Positions 55,032 through 62,645 of a stretch of DNA of 64,000 bases are shown piece by piece (position 1 is the first letter of the stretch; every line of letters starts with the position of its first letter). The stretch spans positions 62,001 to 126,000 of the forward strand of contig OZ006973.1 in the NCBI GenBank assembly GCA_963931085.1, given 5' to 3'. A program made the translations under genes and the position numbers. The notes below the pieces were generated by a model. That model was not told the origin of the DNA and made no database searches. It worked only from the letters and a program-made list of their open reading frames with translations. Origin of the DNA: UMGS1994 sp944386155. GTDB taxonomy: Bacteria; Bacillota; Clostridia; TANB77; CAG-508.

Positions 55032-55718
55032 CTTTTATCTCCTCGTGCCATTATTTTTTTCATAGTTTATTCTAACATTTTTCTTTAAACTAATAAATGC
55101 TTTTTACAAATTTCAATATAAATTTTTTTGTCAAAGGGTTTGGGATTTTATCCCATTGAATAGAATCCGTGTGAACAGATTCATTGCTTGCTAGGACAAG
55201 AAATTCATTTTTATATAAAATTTAGCTTCTTAATAAAACGTAAGATAATTTACTTTAAAATGATTTTTCGTACTAAATAATGTTCCTTTAATTTTTAATT
55301 AAGAAAATTTTTTATTCTAATATTTATTCATTATAAATATTTTATTAGTTTGTAAAAGTACAAAACTTTTCTATTAAAAACCCCCTTATAATCCTTTTTT
55401 ATATCTTTAACGTTATTAAATATAGAAGCATTTATAAAAAGTTCAAAGAAATTAAAAAAATTTTAAAACCTTTGTCCCGGTTTTTAAGATTTAAAGTGCT
55501 GTTAATTTATAGAAAAGTAAAAAAACTTTCAAAATTATCGTAACTTTTTCAAATTTTAAGTGCTGTTGTACATAGAAGGAAATTTTAAAATAGTCCTTAA
55601 CAAAACCAAAAATGTTATGTTAAATATTGACTCATAAGGGTGCATAAATCACACAATATTTAACTTAAACATTTATGAAAAATACTTTCAAAAAGGACAA
55701 GTTAAAGGAGGTGTGATT
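55032..55718. other. Gene-free AT-rich region before xis, with repeats
   Basis: No convincing gene. The decamer AAGTGCTGTT occurs near 55494 and again near 55559, each followed by an A-rich purine tract. A perfect 11-bp inverted repeat, GTTAAATATTG / CAATATTTAAC, lies at 55619-55629 and 55654-55664, about 55 bp before xis. Candidates are recombinase arm sites, an origin of replication for the element, or operator DNA. Confidence 0.45.
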
Positions 55719-55928
55719 ATGGAAAAACTTGATAATATAGTTATGTATTCACCAGAAGATGTTAGAAAGCTTCTTCATTTAGGTAATGCCAAATGTTTAG
55801 AGTTGTTTAATTCAAAAGATTTTCCTAGCATAAAAATTGGTAGAGCTTTTTGGGCAAAAGCTGATTGTTTAGAAAAATTTTTAAGTGAGAAACATACTTT
55901 AAATAATAAAAATGAAGAAATATTTTAA
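55719..55928 (+). CDS. xis: Excisionase-like HTH protein (Xis)
   Basis: 69 residues with a MerR/Xis-type winged-helix motif: MYSPEDVRKLLHLGNAKCLELFNSKDFPSIKIGRAFWAKADCLEKFL, the usual excisionase HTH_17 pattern. It binds near the att site and steers the integrase to excision. The ATG at 55719 has AAAGGAGG 7 nt upstream; a GTG two codons earlier overlaps that site. It precedes int, 119 bp upstream, and the two probably form one transcript with a folded leader in between. Confidence 0.88.
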   Translation: MEKLDNIVMYSPEDVRKLLHLGNAKCLELFNSKDFPSIKIGRAFWAKADCLEKFLSEKHTLNNKNEEIF

Positions 55929-55939
55929 TATCTCTTATG

Positions 55940-56036
55940 ACTAACTATTTACAGGAACACCCTTACATAACACGATAAAATAAGATTTTATTAGGTACAA
56001 AGAGTTAGTGCAAGGGAGTTCCTTCTAAAGTAAGGA
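55940..56036 (+). promoter_or_regulatory. Structured leader between xis and int (possible pseudoknot)
   Basis: Interleaved complementary segments: ACTAACT (55940-55946, plus TTT) pairs with AGTTAGT (56003-56009, plus AAA), and GGAACACCCTT (55954-55964) pairs with AAGGGAGTTCC (56012-56022) at 10 of 11 positions. A hairpin ATAAAAT / ATTTTAT lies between. The int Shine-Dalgarno AAGGAGG (56032-56038) could alternatively pair with TCCTT at 56020-56024, so translation may depend on which fold forms. Confidence 0.5.
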
Positions 56037-56047
56037 GGATACATACA

Positions 56048-57378
56048 ATGCAACACTCAAAAGGAATTACAGTTGGAACTTATACCGTCAAAACAAAGAA
56101 GAAAGTTAATTCTTTCCTATCTGTCCAACTTGTAATAAATGCAAAGATAGGTCTATTTGTAGCAATAGAAAAAAACTCACAAAATGTTCTATATGTAAAA
56201 ATTGTAATGATAAAGATAATTGTGATATTTACTATATTTCATCTTGCTGTAAAGCTATTTTAAATTTAGGAAGAAGTCCACAGACTGGAAAAGAAATCAA
56301 GAAAACATTTACCGGTCAAACTGAAGATGAGGCTTTATATAAACTTTATCGATTTAAAGATGATATAAAAAGAAATGGGCTTCCACAAAATATTATTCAA
56401 AATACAACTGTTACAATTTATAATATAGGAATGCAAATGGAGGATATTAAAAAGTCTAAAGGTAAGATTGGAACAAATGCATATAGGACAAATATAAGTA
56501 CTTTAAAAAGATTAAAAGCATATCAGTTTTCTAATATTCCTATTGAAAAGGTAAAAAAAGAGCAAATTGAAGAATTCTTAGAAGGTGAAAGAAACAAGTC
56601 AAATTCTATAATCAAAAAAGATTATGGAATGCTTGCGAGAATTTATGATTATGCTGAAGAAAATAATTATATTACTAAAAACTTTTTTAGAGGATTTTAT
56701 AAAATTGAAAAGACTCAAAGTAAGATTGCTACAAAACAAGTTAATCCAATGACATTTGATGAAGAAAGAAGATTTAAAAAATACTTATCACAAGATACTC
56801 ATCCTTTTAAGAATCTAGTCTTGATTGAATTGTACACTGGAATGAGATTAGGAGAAGCCTTGGCTTTAAATATATCTGATGTTGATATAAACAGTAATAC
56901 CATCCGTGTTAGTAAAATATTAACACATGATGAAAATCATAAGCCATACATCCATGAATCTAGCTTATCTCAAACAAAAGACGGTGCTAGACTTGTACAG
57001 ATTAATGATGTTTTTAAAAATAATGTTATTGAAGCAATTAAATTTGCACAAAATAATAAAAATAATAAAGAACAATTATTATTCTGCCACGAAAATGGCT
57101 CACTTATTTTAGAAAGTAGTGTAAATAGTTATTTAAAAAGAGTTGCAAAAGAAATTGGTCTAAGTTATTGGAAACAGTTTAGTTCTCATAGATTAAGACA
57201 TACTTTTGCTACAAGATGTATTGAAGCAGGTATTTCTCTTCCTGTACTTCAAACATTAATGTGACATCATGATATTCAAATAACTATTAATGAATATGGT
57301 AAAGTTTTTAATTTTTATCAGAGAAAAGAGAAAGAAAAATATATAAAATATGTAACAGATGGAATAAGTGAGATGTAA
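56048..57378 (+). pseudogene. int: Tyrosine-type integrase with frameshift and premature stop
   Basis: Start ATG has AAGGAGG 9 nt upstream. The N-terminal frame is lost near 56113-56117; adding one base restores SFPICPTCNKC and a Cys-rich N-terminal domain. The core-binding and catalytic parts follow (YTGMRLGEAL with catalytic Arg, HRLRHTFATR). A TGA at 57262-57264 interrupts LM-HHDIQITINEYGKVF where the family has Gly (GGA), removing the catalytic Tyr. The reconstructed gene is 444 codons, ending at 57378. With two lesions the element is probably locked in unless another integrase acts. Confidence 0.85.
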
Positions 57379-57494
57379 GCTAAAATGAAGTTATTTGAAA
57401 ATTAAATAGATAAAAAATTTCAAGGTCATATTTCAAAAATAGATTTTGATAAAAAAACTCAGTAATTGCAATGGATATATGCTTTTTTGAGGTA

Positions 57495-57508
57495 GTCACC
57501 TCGACCAT
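57495..57508 (+). other. Right attachment site (attR core)
   Basis: GTCACCTCGACCAT, copy of the tRNA-Pro 3' end at 46970-46983, about 117 bp after the integrase stop. It lies within a short inverted repeat GAGGTAGTCACCTC. Confidence 0.85.
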
Positions 57509-57509
57509 C

Positions 57510-57544
57510 AAAACGTTGGAAACATTAGTTTTCAACGTTTTTTG
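57510..57544 (+). terminator. Original terminator of tRNA-Pro, displaced by the element
   Basis: AAAACGTTG / CAACGTTTT with a T run, directly after attR. Together with the tRNA it shows the pre-insertion order tRNA-Pro then terminator. Confidence 0.85.
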
Positions 57545-57753
57545 TTTTTATTTAAGATTATTCATTGTTTAGTAAAATAACTAAATAGCGGGGGGATTTT
57601 TACTCAGTCTTTTTATTATCATTCAGTAATATTAGTTTATTGCGAGTTATTTCTCAATTACTTCTCAAAATTTTTTATTATTATTCATTTATATTTGAAA
57701 CTCTAAAATTTATGATATAATAAACTTGAATATATATTAATTTAGGAGTATAT

Positions 57754-58490
57754 ATGAAACCTTTAATAGTGAGAATCGGAGAAGAAAGATTTTATAGTTT
57801 GAAAAAAGATCAAATAGTACATTTTTAGATGATGATGAAATTAATAAATTTTTAAATGATTTAGAAAATACACCGCATGCTTTTATTTTAGCTTGTTTAA
57901 TGAATAAACAAATGAAAGCAGAATTGAGTTGGAAAATCCCATTTGAAATATACAAGGTTTTAGGAACATTTGATATTTTTGAACTCGGTAAAATTTCTTT
58001 CAATAAATATATAGATATATTCGAAAAATATAAATTGCATCGTTTTAAAAAAATATCTGCAGAAATTTTTTATAGTGCAGTTCAAAGAATTATAAATGTT
58101 TATAACGGAGATATTTCTCAACTTTGGAGGAATAAACCTAGTAGTGCTAAAGTTGTTTATGAACTTTTACAATTTAAAGGTTGTGGAATAAAAATAGCAA
58201 CAATGACAGCTAACATTTTAGCTAGACATTTTAAAATAGAATTTTCTGATTATTACAGTATCGATATTTCTCCTGATATACATATTAATAGAGTTTTGCG
58301 TAGAATGGGATTTATCCCTCAAAAGGCTGATAATACAATGATTATTTATAAAGCTCGTGAACTTAATCCTGAATTTCCAGGAATTATAGATTTTTCTTGT
58401 TGGGAAATTGGAAGAAACTATTGTCGACAAACTAATCCTGATTGTAAAAATTGTATTGTAAAAGATGAGTGTGAAAAAAACATAAGATAG
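57754..58490 (+). pseudogene. HhH-GPD iron-sulphur DNA glycosylase/endonuclease III-like gene with 1-nt frameshift
   Basis: A first frame from the ATG at 57754 (AGGAG upstream) ends after 24 codons; the second continues FLDDDEINKFLNDLENTPHAFILACLMN and on to 58490. One added base near 57815-57826 joins them into a 245-residue protein. The second frame has a helix-hairpin-helix (LLQFKGCGIKIATMTANIL), an acidic SIDISPDIHINRVLRRMG and a C-terminal cluster-binding Cys-x6-Cys-x2-Cys-x5-Cys. That is the endonuclease III superfamily layout, used in base-excision repair. A shorter protein starting at 57900 is possible but would lack about 48 residues. Confidence 0.78.
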
Positions 58491-58583
58491 TTTATGATGT
58501 AACAACAAAATATTATTACAACGATACAAAGTAAGTTTTATTATCTCAGATAAATAAGTTTGTATTAAAGTAATTTAATTATT

Positions 58584-58608
58584 TAATATAATATAATATA
58601 ATATAATA
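58584..58608 (+). repeat. (TAATA)5 pentanucleotide repeat upstream of the nucleotidyltransferase-like gene
   Basis: Five exact copies, 35 bp before the ATG at 58643, in the region where a promoter -10 element would lie. Copy-number change could alter spacing and expression. Confidence 0.8.
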
Positions 58609-58642
58609 TTAAATATAAATAATATAAAAATGATGGTGGAAA

Positions 58643-59821
58643 ATGAAAGAAGATATTTTAAAAAAGTTTATAGAACATTTTACTACAAATTTTAGACAGG
58701 TAGATGAAAATGGAAATTTAAGATATGTTTTTTGTGGAAGTTTAGCACTAAATTTGTTATCACAAACAAATGATATTAATCTTATAGATACGAAGAATCA
58801 AGAAAGTTCGAGAAAACAGATAAGTGATTCTTTAAAAAGTGTTTTAGTAAAAAATCAAAGAACAATGCATGATATTGATTTAGCAATTATAGATCAAGAT
58901 TTATATGAAAAGTCATCAAATGACGAGTTAAGACTAGATATTAGCGATTTTGTTGATTTGTTTTATGGAAGAAAAAAAGAACCAGAATTTTCAAAAATAC
59001 CAAAAGAATTAGTACCTAAAGAGTCTCTTATAATAGATGGATTTAAAACTCAACTTCCAGAACAAGTAGCACAAATTAATATGGGAAATATAAATGTAGT
59101 AACATCTACGCCTAAAGATTTATTTTGTTACAAAGTTCCTTTTGCATTAAGACAATTTGACGAAACATTTGATACTAAAGAAGGAATTGAGAATAAAAGA
59201 AAAGATAATATTAAAGATTTAACTTTATTATATATATTAACATCTAGAATGGGATATACAAAAGAAGAGTTAGTAAGCGGTATAGGTAATGTTCTCGAAT
59301 CTTTATTAAAGGATGAAAGAGACGGTTTTGATTTTCACGATTATCTATCTAAATTATCTACTAATATTCCTAATACAGAAAATTTTAATAAATTAAGAAG
59401 TACAATTAGTGAAGGAATAGATGAATTTTATAGAAGAAGAGATGAATCTAAAGGAGAAACTTTAGAGGAAAGTTCAAAAAATATATCATTGATACAATAC
59501 GATAATTCACTAGTAGGGAAGATTAAAAACTTTTTTACTAGCATTAAAGACATGACTGCAAAAGATATTTCAAAAGTAGTTTTTAAAAAAATAGGTGATT
59601 CTATAAAAAATGTTTTTGGAAAGAAAAATGAAAGCCATGACGGGCAAAGTGATTCAAGAAAAGAAGATAATGGTTTAAGTACAACACAAGAAGAAGCTTT
59701 ATTATTTGAACAAAGATTACGTCAAGGTGTTACAGAACCAGTAATTCCCCAAAAAATAAATGATTCTACAAAAACTAATACAAGAAACAAAGAAAACGAA
59801 GATAGTGAAATTGGTATTTAA
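58643..59821 (+). CDS. Nucleotidyltransferase-like protein (possible AbiEii/MNT-type)
   Basis: 392 residues. The N-terminal segment VFCGSLALNLL resembles the Gly-Ser turn of minimal nucleotidyltransferases, and MHDIDLAIID supplies the paired acidic residues downstream; TPKDLFCYKVPFALR fits the helical part that follows. The C-terminal 100 residues are charged and probably disordered. AbiEii-type proteins are toxins of type IV toxin-antitoxin systems, but no antitoxin gene is adjacent, so this assignment is tentative. GGTGG lies before the ATG. A short AT repeat precedes the gene. Confidence 0.5.
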   Translation: MKEDILKKFIEHFTTNFRQVDENGNLRYVFCGSLALNLLSQTNDINLIDTKNQESSRKQISDSLKSVLVKNQRTMHDIDLAIIDQDLYEKSSNDELRLDISDFVDLFYGRKKEPEFSKIPKELVPKESLIIDGFKTQLPEQVAQINMGNINVVTSTPKDLFCYKVPFALRQFDETFDTKEGIENKRKDNIKDLTLLYILTSRMGYTKEELVSGIGNVLESLLKDERDGFDFHDYLSKLSTNIPNTENFNKLRSTISEGIDEFYRRRDESKGETLEESSKNISLIQYDNSLVGKIKNFFTSIKDMTAKDISKVVFKKIGDSIKNVFGKKNESHDGQSDSRKEDNGLSTTQEEALLFEQRLRQGVTEPVIPQKINDSTKTNTRNKENEDSEIGI

Positions 59822-59862
59822 AAACTAGCATATTATTTAAATGATATGCTAGTTTTATTTTT
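59821..59862. terminator. Bidirectional terminator
   Basis: AAAACTAGCATAT / ATATGCTAGTTTT with a 10-nt loop and T run, between convergent genes. Confidence 0.85.
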
Positions 59863-59878
59863 GATGTATTTTTCAAAA

Positions 59879-60298
59879 TTATTGGAGTTTAAAAACGTCA
59901 TCAATATAATATAATCTAAGACCACTATTAGAATAATATACAGTACGTACTACTTTTATCTTATCACCAATATTAATGCTATCATATTTTGATTTTGCGA
60001 CAGACACATACATTTCTTCTTTTAATTCTTCATTATAATATTTTATATTATATTCTTTTTCTCCTCGATTTAATCTACCAGTACGTATATGAACAGACTT
60101 ATCCAATACTTCAGTTTCAAGAACTAATTCTTCAATATATCCTGAATCTGTTTTTATAAGATTTTCATTATTTAAGTCAATATGTAAAAAATTAGATTTA
60201 TCAGTTAGTTGTATTATTGTAAAAATAATTATGGCAAGTATTGAAATAAAAATTACTATATGAAAAGGTGAAATTTTAAAATTTTTAATATTTTTCAT
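59879..60298 (-). CDS. Membrane-anchored protein of unknown function
   Basis: 139 residues. One hydrophobic helix (about 12-32, FHIVIFISILAIIIFTIIQL) is followed by a soluble beta-rich domain (LVLETEVLDKSVHIRTGRL, INIGDKIKVVRTVYY) that resembles an OB- or NfeD-like barrel, without firm identification. The ATG at 60298 has GGGAAG upstream and is preferred to a codon 14 residues earlier. It lies alone between two terminators. Confidence 0.6.
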   Translation of the reverse strand: MKNIKNFKISPFHIVIFISILAIIIFTIIQLTDKSNFLHIDLNNENLIKTDSGYIEELVLETEVLDKSVHIRTGRLNRGEKEYNIKYYNEELKEEMYVSVAKSKYDSINIGDKIKVVRTVYYSNSGLRLYYIDDVFKLQ

Positions 60299-60355
60299 AT
60301 TCTTCCCATAAATATATATTTTTTTTATTATAGCCAACATATATTATAAAAGTCA

Positions 60356-60389
60356 ATAAAAAGCGGAGGGGATTTTTTAAGTCCCCTCC
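60356..60389 (-). terminator. Terminator of the GC-richer minus-strand gene
   Basis: GGAGGGGA / TCCCCTCC stem with a CTTAAAAAA-type loop and T run on the minus strand. It resembles the terminator at 62611-62645. Confidence 0.85.
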
Positions 60390-60396
60390 TAGACGT

Positions 60397-60759
60397 TTAG
60401 CGCGCCTTAAGGAATTCTTCGACAAGCCTATAGAGCCCGTCAATGATGCCTGACCTGTTTACGGTATAGCTCTGATTTTTCAAGTACTCCTCAAGGTCTG
60501 CCCGGAAGGTTTTGGTTATCCGGACCTTTGGATTATAGTACTTGATGATACCATACAGGTCTTCTGAATAAGTCTTCGCATCCTCACCTTTTACAGAAAG
60601 GATGTATTTGCTTTTTTGCGGGACAAGATAGACTTGTGTGCCATCAGAGTTTGTGCCAACTTTCTTGATAGCCCCTACAGGCTTTCTTTCATTTGGCTTC
60701 CGCTCGATAAGCACAGTGCTGCTCTTTTCCCACTCAAGAGAATGAAAAACTGCTCGCAT
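60397..60759 (-). CDS. Small GC-richer protein of unknown function
   Basis: 120 residues, soluble and basic. Segments VYLVPQKSKYILSVKGEDAKTYSEDL and RADLEEYLKNQSYTVNRSGIIDGLYRLVEEFLK suggest a small beta sheet followed by a helical part; no family is recognised. AAGGAGG lies 8 nt before the ATG. Codons such as CTG, GCG, CGG and GTC stand out from the AT-rich neighbours, a sign of recent transfer. It ends at a GC-rich terminator of the same design as that of the gene at 62390. Confidence 0.68.
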   Translation of the reverse strand: MRAVFHSLEWEKSSTVLIERKPNERKPVGAIKKVGTNSDGTQVYLVPQKSKYILSVKGEDAKTYSEDLYGIIKYYNPKVRITKTFRADLEEYLKNQSYTVNRSGIIDGLYRLVEEFLKAR

Positions 60760-60868
60760 TCTGCAAACCTCCTTATAATAACTATTATATCACTTATTAA
60801 AAAGAATTAAAATATTTTACCAATACTGATAAAATATTTTTATAATAGAGATAATTAATTATATATTA

Positions 60869-60894
60869 TGTAACAAAAACTAAAACTAATTGTC
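60869..60894 (+). promoter_or_regulatory. ECF-sigma-type promoter
   Basis: TGTAAC (60869-60874), exactly 16-bp spacer, TGTC (60891-60894), matching the AAC / CGTC-like pattern of ECF promoters, 21 bp before the sigma gene. It suggests autoregulation. Confidence 0.55.
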
Positions 60895-60915
60895 TAATAT
60901 TAAAGGAGTAGTTAA

Positions 60916-61401
60916 ATGAAAAATTTTAGTAACATATATGAAGAATATTTTATGTTTATTTATAAATATTTATATAGCCTATGTTTAAATGCAGATTTAG
61001 CTGAAGAACTTACGCAAGAGACTTTTTTTAAAGCAGTACTTAAAATTAATACTTTTAAAGAAGATTCAAAGATAACAACTTGGTTATGTTCTATTGCTAG
61101 AAATTTATATTTAAACTATAGAAAAAAGCAAACTAAAATTATTTCTGATGATTATATTTTAAACAACTTAACGTCAGTAGATAACATAGAATATAATTAT
61201 ATTACTAAAGAGGAACATAAAATAATAAAGCAGAAAATAAAGTTATTAGATGATATTTCACAAAAAGTAATATATTTTAGAATATATGGAAATATGAACT
61301 TTAAAGAGATAGGTAATATATTCCATAAAAGCGATAACTGGGCGAGAGTTACTTTTTATCGTGCAAAAAATAAATTAAAAGAAGGTGAGTTAGATGGATA
61401 A
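60916..61401 (+). CDS. ECF RNA polymerase sigma factor
   Basis: 161 residues, the two-domain ECF form. Sigma-2 covers about 1-80 (LAEELTQETFFKAVLKINTFKEDSKITTWLCSIARN) and sigma-4 about 100-160 (KIKLLDDISQKVIYFRIYGNMNFKEIGNIFHKSDNWARVTFYRAKNKLK). It directs polymerase to stress or envelope genes. The stop overlaps the anti-sigma start by 8 bp, so both are made together and held in balance. An ECF-type promoter lies just upstream. Confidence 0.92.
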   Translation: MKNFSNIYEEYFMFIYKYLYSLCLNADLAEELTQETFFKAVLKINTFKEDSKITTWLCSIARNLYLNYRKKQTKIISDDYILNNLTSVDNIEYNYITKEEHKIIKQKIKLLDDISQKVIYFRIYGNMNFKEIGNIFHKSDNWARVTFYRAKNKLKEGELDG

Positions 61402-62287
61402 TAAAACATGCAATATAATAAAAGATTTATTACCAAGTTATACAGATGGATTAATTACAAAAGAAACAGAAGAATTTGTAAAAAAACATCTTGAAGAGTG
61501 TGACAGTTGTAAAAAGATTTATAATAATATGAAAAATTTGAATTTAAAAGAAGAAACAAAAAGCAATAAAAAAATTATTGATTTTACTAAAAAGTTTAGA
61601 AGAAAGTATAATTTTTTAAAAATTATAGTTATATTAATCTTATTTTTTTTCATAATATCTTTTATAAAAAACGCAATTATTATAACTAGCCTTGTAAAAA
61701 AAGCTGATAATACATTAAATGCTGATAATTATCATTTAACATATTACATATATGATATAGATACAATTCAAAAGATTGATTATTATGTTATAAATAATAG
61801 ATATTTAGCAAAGCAAATGACGATGGATAAAGAAAATGGTAAGACTTTAGGAATTATGACTGAGGTTTATGATGGAGAAACTTGTGATATTTATTATGAA
61901 AATTTTGCTGAATTAGAAAATCCAAAAGATAAAAAAATAGTATTAAAAAATGTTGAATCGTTTATACCTAAATATGGATATCAGAGTGATATAAGAAATG
62001 AAGGAATAATTGATTTTGTTATAAATTGTGCTTTTTCAGATATTGATACAGTTAAATGTAATGGTAGAGAAACATATAGGTTTAAAAACCTATTCAGACA
62101 TTCTTCAAATATAATGGAAACATTTATTGATAAAGAGACTGGAATTACAGTAAGGAACATTGGAGATTGGATAATGGTAGGAGATAAGGAATATAATAAA
62201 ATGATTGAAGGTTATATAGAGTTTAATACAGTAACAGAAAATGATCTAAGAGTACAAGACTCAGATGACTATACTGTTCAAAATTGA
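61394..62287 (+). CDS. Zinc-finger anti-sigma factor, membrane anchored
   Basis: 297 residues. The N-terminal zf-HC2 domain (about 3-45: CNIIKDLLPSYTDGLI, VKKHLEECDSCKKIY) supplies His and Cys ligands and binds the sigma factor. One transmembrane helix (about 75-100) leads to an extracytoplasmic domain of about 190 residues that probably senses the signal. It overlaps its sigma gene. A paralogue sits on the opposite strand at 62644-63558. Confidence 0.88.
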   Translation: MDNKTCNIIKDLLPSYTDGLITKETEEFVKKHLEECDSCKKIYNNMKNLNLKEETKSNKKIIDFTKKFRRKYNFLKIIVILILFFFIISFIKNAIIITSLVKKADNTLNADNYHLTYYIYDIDTIQKIDYYVINNRYLAKQMTMDKENGKTLGIMTEVYDGETCDIYYENFAELENPKDKKIVLKNVESFIPKYGYQSDIRNEGIIDFVINCAFSDIDTVKCNGRETYRFKNLFRHSSNIMETFIDKETGITVRNIGDWIMVGDKEYNKMIEGYIEFNTVTENDLRVQDSDDYTVQN

Positions 62288-62312
62288 AAAAATAGGAAAA
62301 ATATGTTATAAT
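62284..62312 (+). promoter_or_regulatory. Promoter of the GC-richer 69-residue gene
   Basis: TTGAAA (62284-62289), 17-bp spacer, TATAAT (62307-62312). The leader contains two hairpins: GATATTTAC / GTAATATC near 62319-62341 and ATGCAAA / TTTGCAT near 62344-62365. Confidence 0.6.
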
Positions 62313-62389
62313 AGCTAATAGATATTTACGACTTGTAATATCTATGCAAACATACTTGTTTGCATCGGCTACAAAAAAAGGAGGCAGAA

Positions 62390-62599
62390 ATGTCTGTCAA
62401 GGTCAGAGAAGAGTACCTGGAAATCCTGAAAGAAAGGATCGACTATGCACTCGGTGATTGCCAGGGCGCGCCAAACGAAATCGTCATTCCGATGCTTCTT
62501 AACGTGCTGGACACGGCTCAAAAGGAGTTCCATCTGAATGGCCTAGAGCGTATGGCGGCGTGCAAATACATCACTGAGATGTACGGGTACAATTTCTAA
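62390..62599 (+). CDS. Small GC-richer protein of unknown function (69 residues)
   Basis: Starts MSVKVREEYLEILKERIDYA, followed by a helical region and a Met/Tyr C-terminus; soluble, no known family. The ATG at 62390 has AAGGAGG 6 nt upstream; a TTG ten codons earlier falls within the leader hairpin. About 47% GC in one sampled 60-base line against about 30% in a nearby line. It lies between two sigma/anti-sigma operons, ending in a GC-rich terminator similar to that at 60356-60389. Confidence 0.68.
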   Translation: MSVKVREEYLEILKERIDYALGDCQGAPNEIVIPMLLNVLDTAQKEFHLNGLERMAACKYITEMYGYNF

Positions 62600-62610
62600 G
62601 CCAAGCACTA

Positions 62611-62645
62611 CGGGAGGGTCTAAAAAGCCCTCCCGCGTGTGTTTT
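62611..62645 (+). terminator. GC-rich terminator of the 69-residue gene
   Basis: CGGGAGGG / CCCTCCCG with a TCTAAAAAG loop, followed by a T-rich stretch. Confidence 0.75.

Larger units (their letters stand above)
46970..57508 (+). mobile_element. Integrated element of about 10.5 kb in tRNA-Pro
   Basis: Bounded by a 14-bp direct repeat of the tRNA 3' end. It contains a RepA_N-type initiator, TnpV-like protein, ImmR/ImmA-like regulators, an acetyltransferase, the MBL three-gene operon, a DpnII-type restriction-modification system, xis and a damaged int. The host's tRNA terminator sits immediately beyond the right repeat, confirming the boundary. No relaxase or conjugation channel gene is present, so it is at best mobilised by another element. 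The left 46984-47220 stretch holds no gene, only AT-rich sequence with repeats of AAATTTCAAGAAT (near 47130 and 47175). Confidence 0.85.

Noticed and set aside
57262..57264. TGA read as Gly or Trp in the integrase
   Set aside because: TGA ends other genes in the window, such as at 43498-43500, so the standard bacterial code holds and this is a nonsense mutation.
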